Of a stretch of 39,267 nucleotides of DNA, positions 1 through 6,395 are shown piece after piece. Source of the DNA: a virus. The position numbers and the translations under genes are program-made. Every line of letters starts with the position of its first letter. The stretch's first letter is position 1. Under the pieces are notes generated by a model. That model was not told the DNA's origin. It searched no databases and saw only the letters and a list, made by a program, of their open reading frames with translations. The DNA is taken from IMG/VR virus record IMGVR_UViG_3300005731_000018, positions 1 to 39,267 of that record. The stretch is one strand, 5' to 3'.

Positions 1-750
1 TTGTCCACCGCCACCGTCCCCGCCGTCGAAGGTAGTGTCTCCGGTTCCACCAGTTCCTCCTGCGCCTCCTGCGCCTTGACCGAGACCGGAACCATTCCCT
101 CCGTTGGCTCCCCCCGTGGCTACGACAGTAGTTGAGTCAAACGTGGAGTCCTGGGTGGCTGCTCCAACTTCAATATCATACACCGTGGATGGCGTGACGG
201 TCTCCGTGGCGAACACGAATTCACCGCCACCACCACCGCCACCCCCACTGATGTTAGCGGTGCCACCGTTACCTCCACCACCCCAAGCATGAATCCGGGC
301 TTCAGTGACTCCCGCAGGAGCAGTCCAGGTATGGGAACCGGCTGTGGCGAATATTTCAGTGATGCTGGCTGTCCCAGTTTGAGCAGTTTGCACCCCCCAA
401 ATGTCATTGAATACTACGTCAAGGTCAATGAGAGTGATGTCTCCATGAACGATTAACTGTCCCTGCAAGCCGAGTGAGTCGAGGTCGATGGCTGCTTGTG
501 GTAATATCACGGGATCGTATTCTGGATTCACTTCGGTTAGAGTGGTATTTCCTTGAACGTCGAGGTTGGCTTCCAAGTCCACGGATTCAATGTCGAGGTT
601 CGTGCTTTGGACGCCCCATGTGATTCCATCGTTTCCAGGAGATTCACCGAAGTCAGGTCCCCAAGCAACACTGGCCCCACCGACACCCACTTCACCACCA
701 CCACCAACTTCGGACGGGGTGCTTGACCGGATGCGCCTACGGGACGGCAT
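1..750 (-). CDS. Glycine-rich virion protein, N-terminal part (runs off window edge)
   Basis: The frame opens with ATG at 750 behind GGAGGAGGCG and stays open to base 1, giving 250 codons. The N-terminal third holds repeated short beta segments (LDLDSLGLQG, LDIESVDLEANLD). The rest resembles the glycine-rich domain of phage tail or fibre proteins: a TWTAPAGV segment, then long Gly runs with interspersed beta strands (EFVFATETVTPSTVYDIEV). The frame continues without a break into 38961-39267 if the window ends are joined through their shared TTGTCCA, for a total of about 349 aa. Its start overlaps the stop of the upstream 82-aa gene (TGATG). It is probably a surface fibre or adhesin of the virion; whether it sits on head or tail is not known. 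Confidence 0.8.
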   Translation of the reverse strand, partial: MPSRRRIRSSTPSEVGGGGEVGVGGASVAWGPDFGESPGNDGITWGVQSTNLDIESVDLEANLDVQGNTTLTEVNPEYDPVILPQAAIDLDSLGLQGQLIVHGDITLIDLDVVFNDIWGVQTAQTGTASITEIFATAGSHTWTAPAGVTEARIHAWGGGGNGGTANISGGGGGGGGEFVFATETVTPSTVYDIEVGAATQDSTFDSTTVVATGGANGGNGSGLGQGAGGAGGTGGTGDTTFDGGDGGGGQ

Positions 751-998
751 CACGCCTCCTCCAAGCATAGTGAGCAGTATCGTTCACGGATTGGCAAGCG
801 GTAAACGTGTTTCGAGTAGGCATCAATTTTCCGGGTGATGCGCTTCGGCCAATTTACGCCGTCACTGCTCCACTTGACAATGAAGGATGCTTTCTCTTGT
901 GCCCCTTCTACGGTCACGGTTAGGGAGTCATACCCGTCAAGGTCCAATGTTCCACTATTGGCTTCTAAGCCGACGAGGGTTTCACTGCGGGTAGTCAC
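750..998 (-). CDS. Small beta-sandwich virion protein (82 aa)
   Basis: I chose GTG at 998 because GGAGGTGG lies 6 nt upstream; the frame stays open further upstream, but there it overlaps the preceding gene. The protein has the pattern LDLDGYDSLTVTVEG followed by FIVKWSSDGVNW. The same pattern occurs twice in the preceding 841-aa protein (WIDT-x-x-Y/W, then a strand, then W/Y-S/T-D-D-G), so it looks like a single copy of that beta-sandwich module. The stop overlaps the start of the glycine-rich protein. It is probably a virion accessory protein; no named family is recognised. Confidence 0.7.
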   Translation of the reverse strand: MTTRSETLVGLEANSGTLDLDGYDSLTVTVEGAQEKASFIVKWSSDGVNWPKRITRKIDAYSKHVYRLPIRERYCSLCLEEA

Positions 999-3507
999 TG
1001 TCAGCCACCTCCGCGTATGAGATACGGGCCGCTGAATCCTCGTCACCTTCCGTGACTTCAAGGTAGACCCAATCCACTTCGCCTTGTGCAGAGCCAGTGC
1101 TGTTCCGGGTGAGCCGAATCGTTGTGGCGTTGATGGTTGCCTCCGTGAGTGTGTGCAAGCCACTGATGTCAATGAATTGCGTGTCGTCACTGGTGGAGTC
1201 GAACGTGAGGCTACCAACGGATTGATAACCGGCTCCTTCTCCGTCATCGAATTCAACGTCGAACACGGTGGCTGGTGTGGCGGCGGGGTTGAACGTTATG
1301 GCGATAACGCTACCCTTGGCACCGCCGGACATGGTTCCTGAGTAAGCGGCGGCCCCGGTGGTTGTGAGTGCGCGAGTGTTCAGGGTGATGCGGGCATCAT
1401 TGTTGCCGGTGCCGGTGCCAATCTCAGTTTGCTCCGTGGCACCAGAACCGACTGTATGGGTGCGGCGTTCCACGCCAACGAACGTCGCCAACAAGCCCTT
1501 ATCCGTTCCGTCGATGCTATCCGAGTAAGAGGAATCGTTTTCGAGGAAGATGGATTCACTGTTCTCAATCGGGTTATCGAGGTCAACGTCACTGAATCGA
1601 GCGACGATGATGGTGCAATTCGTGGCGGATTGTGAGAAGGAAGCCGTAACTGCCCCAGTGGAGGGAGAACCGTTTGCTTGATAGATGCTGGTGCGGTTCT
1701 TGGGGTCGGGGTCCGTGGAGTCTGCGACGAATTCCCAAGTCAAACCCATGCCAGTCACTGAAGCAATTGCGGCGTCTTCTTCGCGGCGACTGATGGCAAC
1801 GACGTAGTGGTGGTCATCGTTGGCGGTGACGCTTGGGCTGGCAATGCTCGTAACGTTCCCCGCCGTGTTGCCAACCACGTCCACGAATGCCGCCGTCTGG
1901 GTGGCCGGAGTAGAAGCCTTACGGCCCTCCACGCCAATCCGCAAAGTGTTAATGTCCGTGAGTGTCTTAGTGTAAGTGAAGCCATCCACTTCGAGGGTTT
2001 CCCCGTTATCGAAGAGGGTGCGAGTGTCGTTGGAGGTGAGGGCGTTATTCGTAGTATCGGCAGTCCCGGTAGTGGTGGCACCAGATTCATCACTTTCAAG
2101 GGAGGACCCCCCAGTGTCCTCGGCAATCCAGTAAATATCCACGGATTCATCAACTTCAATGGAAACATCAGCGCCCGGACGCAGGATTTTACCATTCCCC
2201 GAAGTCACTGTTCCATTCTGTTTCCAGTAAACATTGACGGTGTTGCTGTGGTTGCTGTACTCAATGGTTTTACGGTTCAGCAACCCCGCACCAGCAGAAG
2301 GAATTGGAACAGCGGAAGCGGAAGTGACGGTGCCTTGACCCGTATTAACGCTATTCAGGGGACGCAGAGGAGTTTCGGCTTTGTGTCCGGTGACGTGAAC
2401 ATCCAATCCCTCACCAGTTCCCCCTGTGTTCAATTCATTGATGATTCCACTGGAATCCCGTGCCAACAAGACGCTCTGTGACAACACCGTGTCGTCATCG
2501 CCATCCAATGGAACCCCAATCTGTCCACGGGGCACGTCGCTTGGAGTGGTCCGCAAATCCAATTCCAATAGGAACTCTGTTTGCGCGGTGGGGCCATTCG
2601 TGTAGATTAAGCGAACCCCGTCAAGCAAGCCGGTGAGTGTGATGGTTCGGAAGCCACGGGCAATGTCCTCCGCATCGAACTCATACGTCCTTGTGGCCCT
2701 AACCGTGGGCGTGGTGGCACCCGCATCATCCGTGTATTGGACTGCGAGTTCACCTTCAACATCAGCCCCCACATAGATTTGCAGAGTCCTCCAACCATCC
2801 GTGTCAATCCAATCAGAAGTGAATACCGCATCACCATTGAGAGGCGTGGTGGTTGCCACGGCGGCTCCGTCCGCCCTGGCATTAACAACGTCGCCGTCTG
2901 GTTGTTGCGCCATTTGGACACTGCGAGAGAGCAGGAACGAGTTCAGGGCGAACTCCGTGATGGGTGCGTCGTAAGTGGAGTAGGAGCCAGTGAATGGTTG
3001 GTCAAGGCCCCAGAGGAATGTCTCCGTGGCCGCGAGGCCACCACCAGGACTGGTCTGCGGGGTTGCTCCATTGGTCACGTCGTACTTGACGTAACGAGCC
3101 ACCTTCGGACGGGAGGGCACACCATTGACGATGTACGCCGTGGGGAGCGCCTGAGTCGAGAGGGGAGATGGTCCGGCGAAAACACTGACTTGCAAGGTGT
3201 CCGGGTCGCGGACAGGATTCACTCCATCATCCGACCAGGACTGCGTAACCGACGCAGGTTCAACGTAAGCGTACCAGAAGAAGTACAAGTCAGGGTATCG
3301 CCGAGTGTCAATCCAGCCGGTGCTGTAAGTCCCGGCTGCTCCGAGGGGTTCGTTGTCGTAGGATAGCGTGGTTTGACCGTGATCCCGGATTTCTTCCAGG
3401 TGACTAATGATAGCGTCCTGCCCTTCCTTAGTGGCCGGGTTGATGACGGCATCCGCACTATCCTGGACTTTCACTGCGTCCGCGATGAACGCCTCGTCAC
3501 TACCCAT
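982..3507 (-). CDS. Large modular beta-rich virion protein (841 aa), fibre or head-decoration candidate
   Basis: ATG at 3507 overlaps the stop of a tiny upstream frame (TGATG). The protein is rich in Thr, Ser, Asp and Gly and poor in Cys and Lys, as phage fibres often are. It begins with a short helical segment (residues 1-50), then two related beta-sandwich modules (TGWIDTRRYPDLYFFW and SDWIDTDGWRTLQIYV, each ending in a DDG turn). A middle domain (about 500-700) has the pattern RIGVEGRKA, HHYVVAISRR, GMGLTWEFV and IYQANGSPSTGAVTASFS, a type seen in phage structural proteins. A C-terminal jelly-roll-like part follows. It lies between the capsid gene and the connector genes, so head fibre is as likely as tail fibre. 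Confidence 0.8.
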   Translation of the reverse strand: MGSDEAFIADAVKVQDSADAVINPATKEGQDAIISHLEEIRDHGQTTLSYDNEPLGAAGTYSTGWIDTRRYPDLYFFWYAYVEPASVTQSWSDDGVNPVRDPDTLQVSVFAGPSPLSTQALPTAYIVNGVPSRPKVARYVKYDVTNGATPQTSPGGGLAATETFLWGLDQPFTGSYSTYDAPITEFALNSFLLSRSVQMAQQPDGDVVNARADGAAVATTTPLNGDAVFTSDWIDTDGWRTLQIYVGADVEGELAVQYTDDAGATTPTVRATRTYEFDAEDIARGFRTITLTGLLDGVRLIYTNGPTAQTEFLLELDLRTTPSDVPRGQIGVPLDGDDDTVLSQSVLLARDSSGIINELNTGGTGEGLDVHVTGHKAETPLRPLNSVNTGQGTVTSASAVPIPSAGAGLLNRKTIEYSNHSNTVNVYWKQNGTVTSGNGKILRPGADVSIEVDESVDIYWIAEDTGGSSLESDESGATTTGTADTTNNALTSNDTRTLFDNGETLEVDGFTYTKTLTDINTLRIGVEGRKASTPATQTAAFVDVVGNTAGNVTSIASPSVTANDDHHYVVAISRREEDAAIASVTGMGLTWEFVADSTDPDPKNRTSIYQANGSPSTGAVTASFSQSATNCTIIVARFSDVDLDNPIENSESIFLENDSSYSDSIDGTDKGLLATFVGVERRTHTVGSGATEQTEIGTGTGNNDARITLNTRALTTTGAAAYSGTMSGGAKGSVIAITFNPAATPATVFDVEFDDGEGAGYQSVGSLTFDSTSDDTQFIDISGLHTLTEATINATTIRLTRNSTGSAQGEVDWVYLEVTEGDEDSAARISYAEVADSDYPQ

Positions 3508-3542
3508 CAAGCACCCACAAGAATGGCACCGTAAAAGGCCAC
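3507..3542 (-). CDS. Possible 11-codon coupling peptide
   Basis: GTG at 3540-3542 follows GGAGGA by 8 nt, reads MAFYGAILVGA and ends in a TGA that overlaps the ATG of the 841-aa gene. The strong ribosome site and the TGATG overlap suggest that ribosomes enter here and pass to the large gene, perhaps with the peptide serving only for translational coupling. Without comparative data it may not be a real protein. Confidence 0.35.
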   Translation of the reverse strand: MAFYGAILVGA

Positions 3543-3545
3543 TTG

Positions 3546-3662
3546 TTATTCCTCCAAGGAATCACAGTCAACGTAAGAATAGAAAGAAATGGAAGAGGAC
3601 TCATCAATGGAGTGATCCACGTACTGGACGCGGCCATTCCGCATGACGAGTTGAACAGCCAT
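3546..3662 (-). CDS. 38-aa small protein downstream of capsid genes
   Basis: ATG at 3662 lies just after the stop of the 122-aa gene. The product starts MAVQLVMRNGRVQYVDHS and ends DCDSLEE. The N-terminal half looks like a short beta hairpin and the C-terminal half is acidic. The in-frame GGAGGAA at its end also serves as the ribosome site for the next tiny frame. Function unknown; the position in the head operon suggests a virion or assembly factor. Confidence 0.6.
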   Translation of the reverse strand: MAVQLVMRNGRVQYVDHSIDESSSISFYSYVDCDSLEE

Positions 3663-3664
3663 GA

Positions 3665-4033
3665 TTACTCCTCGGAGAGGAGGTCCTGCCAGTCCACGTC
3701 GTTGCGTTCAAGAGCAGCAATCACGCCCTTAGCCGTGGTAGCCGTCGTCTTGATGCCTTCTGCTTCACACACTGCGAGGAGTGCTTCAACTTCAGGTTCC
3801 AAGACAACTTCCTCCACTGCATCCACATCGAAGATTTCCGGTTCACTGACCGGAGTCATCGATGCACCGAGGGCTTCACTGTCCTTGACTTTCACGTGAC
3901 CCGCACGAAGCAAACGGGCTTCCAGGGCCGGGGATTCCGACGCCTGGAAGTACCCATTCACTACTGGGGTACGTTGCCGGTGGGCGAGGCTGATAGAGCC
4001 GTTTGTCAGTCCGTTACAACGCCAGTAAGCCAT
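3665..4033 (-). CDS. 122-aa protein following the major capsid protein
   Basis: ATG at 4033 is 11 nt after the capsid stop. The reading frame is open further upstream but that part overlaps the capsid gene. The C-terminal third (ALLAVCEAEGIKTTATTAKG onward to DWQDLLSEE) resembles a small helix-extension-helix (SAP/HeH-like) domain as found at the C-termini of phage neck proteins. The middle is acidic. The position suggests a head completion or decoration role; no exact family is recognised. Confidence 0.65.
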   Translation of the reverse strand: MAYWRCNGLTNGSISLAHRQRTPVVNGYFQASESPALEARLLRAGHVKVKDSEALGASMTPVSEPEIFDVDAVEEVVLEPEVEALLAVCEAEGIKTTATTAKGVIAALERNDVDWQDLLSEE

Positions 4034-4043
4034 ACAGCACCGT

Positions 4044-5267
4044 TTAGATGTCGTAGGACTGGAGCCACTTGCACAAGGCACCGGCACCCTTCAGGATGGG
4101 GGCACCGAACTCGTACACGACGAGGCGGTCACTGAGACCGATGCGGCCAAGGGGCACAGTGGACAGGGGCACGAGTTCACGGAACTCGAATTCGCGGCGG
4201 TTCATGATGAACACGTCACCCTCGTCACCCACGGTGTAAGCGCCGTCAGTGTGCGTGTCAACGCTGTGGGAAGCGATGATGGGCACACCGGACGCGTACA
4301 GGACGTTGAAGCCGAAGTTGATGCTGTTCGTGTTCTCATCGACGCGAGCAGTCACTTCGATTTCGTTTTCCAGGTGGTCGAACAGGGTGTGGCTCGTCCA
4401 GATTTCCAGGTCCGCCTTGTTGACGGCGAAGGGACCCTGAAGGAGGTCCTTGATTTCGGATTTAATGTCCTCGAAGAGGGGCTTGTCCGTGCCAGCAGTG
4501 GTCGGGTCGAGGTCAACGCTGGACTTGAGGACACTGTTGCCAGCGTCATCAATGATTTTAGCGAAGCCTTCATAGACATCGGCGTCACCGATGCCACCAG
4601 TGCCAGTCGCTTGGGCGGGGTCGCCGTACAGCATGGCCTTCTCTTTGAGTTGGGCGTGTTCCGCGATGCGTTGTCCGAGGGCAGTGTCGCGGACGTCGAG
4701 GTAGTGGCCGCTGGCAGCGACGGTGAAGTCACTGACGTCCACTTTGTCCAGGTAGATTTCCATGTCCACTTCGATTTGAGCGAACGTGGCTTCGTTGCTA
4801 CCGGCACTGCTCATGTCAATGGCGTCCGCTTCGGAACTGAATCCAATGGGGGCGTCACGGGCACTGATGCGGTTCACGACGGCCTTGTAGCCCTGCTGTC
4901 CAACGTGAGGGACGCGCTCCACGAGGGGAGCAGCGGCCTTCAGGATTTCCAGGACGTCAGGGTCGAACACGAGGGGCACAGCGCCGCCAACGGTGTTGCC
5001 ACCGAGGACGGATTCATCGTATGCCTTCGTGACGGCATCCTTCGTGGTCGCGCCGGGGGCGTGAGCCTTGATGGCGTTGTTGACCCAGAAGCCCTTGAAT
5101 TTCTCGCGCACTTCAGCGTGGCGGAAAATGTCTTGGCGGCTCTTGGACACGCGGCCCTCACCCGTAATGTTACGGGAGGGAATACCGTGGCGTTCGTATG
5201 CGTTCTTAAAGGCGGCTTCCGGGTCATTCAGACCGAGAACCGCGAGGGTGTTAGGGTTCTTTCCCAT
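4044..5267 (-). CDS. Major capsid protein (HK97 fold, 407 aa)
   Basis: ATG at 5267 follows AAGGAG by 8 nt. Assignment rests on length, on its position right after the protease-scaffold gene, and on HK97-like features: an N-terminal helical arm (about 1-90), a central spine and E-loop segment, and a C-terminal part in which FIMNRREFEFRELVPLSTVPLG leads into DRLVVYEFGAPILK. There is no transmembrane segment. It forms the icosahedral shell after maturation by the upstream protease. The N-terminal region to about residue 80 could be a delta-domain that the protease removes, but the cleavage point is not visible. Confidence 0.85.
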   Translation of the reverse strand: MGKNPNTLAVLGLNDPEAAFKNAYERHGIPSRNITGEGRVSKSRQDIFRHAEVREKFKGFWVNNAIKAHAPGATTKDAVTKAYDESVLGGNTVGGAVPLVFDPDVLEILKAAAPLVERVPHVGQQGYKAVVNRISARDAPIGFSSEADAIDMSSAGSNEATFAQIEVDMEIYLDKVDVSDFTVAASGHYLDVRDTALGQRIAEHAQLKEKAMLYGDPAQATGTGGIGDADVYEGFAKIIDDAGNSVLKSSVDLDPTTAGTDKPLFEDIKSEIKDLLQGPFAVNKADLEIWTSHTLFDHLENEIEVTARVDENTNSINFGFNVLYASGVPIIASHSVDTHTDGAYTVGDEGDVFIMNRREFEFRELVPLSTVPLGRIGLSDRLVVYEFGAPILKGAGALCKWLQSYDI

Positions 5268-5301
5268 GTTAATTTCTCCTTTGGTTCTATTGTCCCATGA
5301 C

Positions 5302-5748
5302 CTAGTAAGCGCGTCCCGCGTTGGGGGCCACGTGTTTCAGGTACTCGGGGAGTTCACTGCGTTCTTCAGTTGATTCGGTGGCGGCGGCCTTAGTGGCCAC
5401 CATGCCTCGGGGAGTCGGCTTAACGGATTTCTCCTCATCCTCCTCCTCGTCGTCAGCCATTTTCTCCTCTTCCGAGTCCTCCATGGCGTCCTTCTCCTCA
5501 TCATCTTCGCACATCTTCTCTTCGTCTTCTTCGTCCTCCATCTCCTTAAGAGACTCAGCGACAGCAGACTTAATGAGAGTCTTGAGGTCAAGGTCCGCGA
5601 AAGCGGATTTGACAACATCAGCGATATTCGTTTCAGTTTCAACAACGGCAGACTTGGCTTCCTTAACGGGAGCCTCCTCAGCCACAGTCTCAACGGACTT
5701 GGTTTCTTCAATGGCCTCAGTGGCCGCTTCTTCAGTGGTCTTGCCCAT
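5302..5748 (-). CDS. Nested scaffold protein by internal initiation (148 aa)
   Basis: In frame within the protease gene, codon 213 is an ATG preceded by a full GGAGG with an 8-nt spacer (positions 5757-5761). Starting here gives only the acidic coiled scaffold part without the catalytic residues. This matches the established lambda C/Nu3 arrangement, in which scaffold is made in excess from an internal start. The site is seen in the sequence; its use is inferred. Confidence 0.6.
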   Translation of the reverse strand: MGKTTEEAATEAIEETKSVETVAEEAPVKEAKSAVVETETNIADVVKSAFADLDLKTLIKSAVAESLKEMEDEEDEEKMCEDDEEKDAMEDSEEEKMADDEEEDEEKSVKPTPRGMVATKAAATESTEERSELPEYLKHVAPNAGRAY

Positions 5749-6384
5749 AGGCTTGTCCTCCATGAAAGCGGCTTGCATGGCCGCACGGAGTTCAGGATCT
5801 CCGGGTTTCACGCCGGATTTCTGGATGACTGCCGCGAGTTTATCAACGGCGTCAGGATTCGAGGGGATACCAACTGCGCTGACTTCAAACAAGTCGCAGT
5901 CGTGGAATACGCGTCCGCCATTGTCTTTGGCTTCAGAGTCTTTCGGAGCGAAACCGACACTGTAACCAATGGGGAGTCCCGCCTGGGTTTTCTGTGCTAG
6001 GACGACTCCGCGCCAGTCTTCAGTGTCGAGCCTAGCCGTACCGTACAATGTCTTGCCTTCAATGTACGCGTCGATCCAGACGCCAATCATGTCAGTGACT
6101 CCGTAACGGGGGCTGCCCATTCCGGCGTCACCGTGGTCTAGGTACAAGGGGACGCGGCCTTCCTTGAGTTGCTGCATCATGCACTTGAGGCCATCCATGC
6201 TGAATTCGTCGCCATCGCGGTCCTCGGACACGCTGCTGATGGGGACGGTGATGGTGGTTCCGTCGTCGGCTTCCTTGATGCCTTTGGCAATGACTAGCGT
6301 GGTGGCCGTCTTTAGTCGGCCTTGGTGGCCTTGTTCCAACTGCATCCCAAGGGCTTCATCGTTATTGGGGGGTCTTAATGGCAC
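5302..6384 (-). CDS. Prohead protease (U35-like) fused to scaffold domain
   Basis: GTG at 6384 is 12 nt after the portal-MuF stop, with TAGGAAAC just upstream. Residues 25-190 carry the U35/HK97 prohead protease pattern: His84 in LYLDHGD, Ser142 in IGYSVGF, and the signature DLFEVSAVGIPSNPDA at about 164-179. After residue 210 the protein becomes a low-complexity Glu/Lys/Asp-rich helix typical of scaffolding proteins and ends in ELPEYLKHVAPNAGRAY. The protease would cut scaffold and capsid arms inside the procapsid. An internal start at 5748 probably yields free scaffold. Confidence 0.88.
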   Translation of the reverse strand: MPLRPPNNDEALGMQLEQGHQGRLKTATTLVIAKGIKEADDGTTITVPISSVSEDRDGDEFSMDGLKCMMQQLKEGRVPLYLDHGDAGMGSPRYGVTDMIGVWIDAYIEGKTLYGTARLDTEDWRGVVLAQKTQAGLPIGYSVGFAPKDSEAKDNGGRVFHDCDLFEVSAVGIPSNPDAVDKLAAVIQKSGVKPGDPELRAAMQAAFMEDKPMGKTTEEAATEAIEETKSVETVAEEAPVKEAKSAVVETETNIADVVKSAFADLDLKTLIKSAVAESLKEMEDEEDEEKMCEDDEEKDAMEDSEEEKMADDEEEDEEKSVKPTPRGMVATKAAATESTEERSELPEYLKHVAPNAGRAY

Positions 6385-6395
6385 CGTTTCCTAGG

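Noticed and set aside
104-292. Proline-rich plus-strand frame
   Set aside because: Its Pro runs are the reverse of the Gly runs in the glycine-rich virion protein.
4251-5300. 349-codon open frame antisense to the capsid gene
   Set aside because: No start signal or recognisable domain; it mirrors the capsid codons because stop codons are scarce opposite GC-rich genes.
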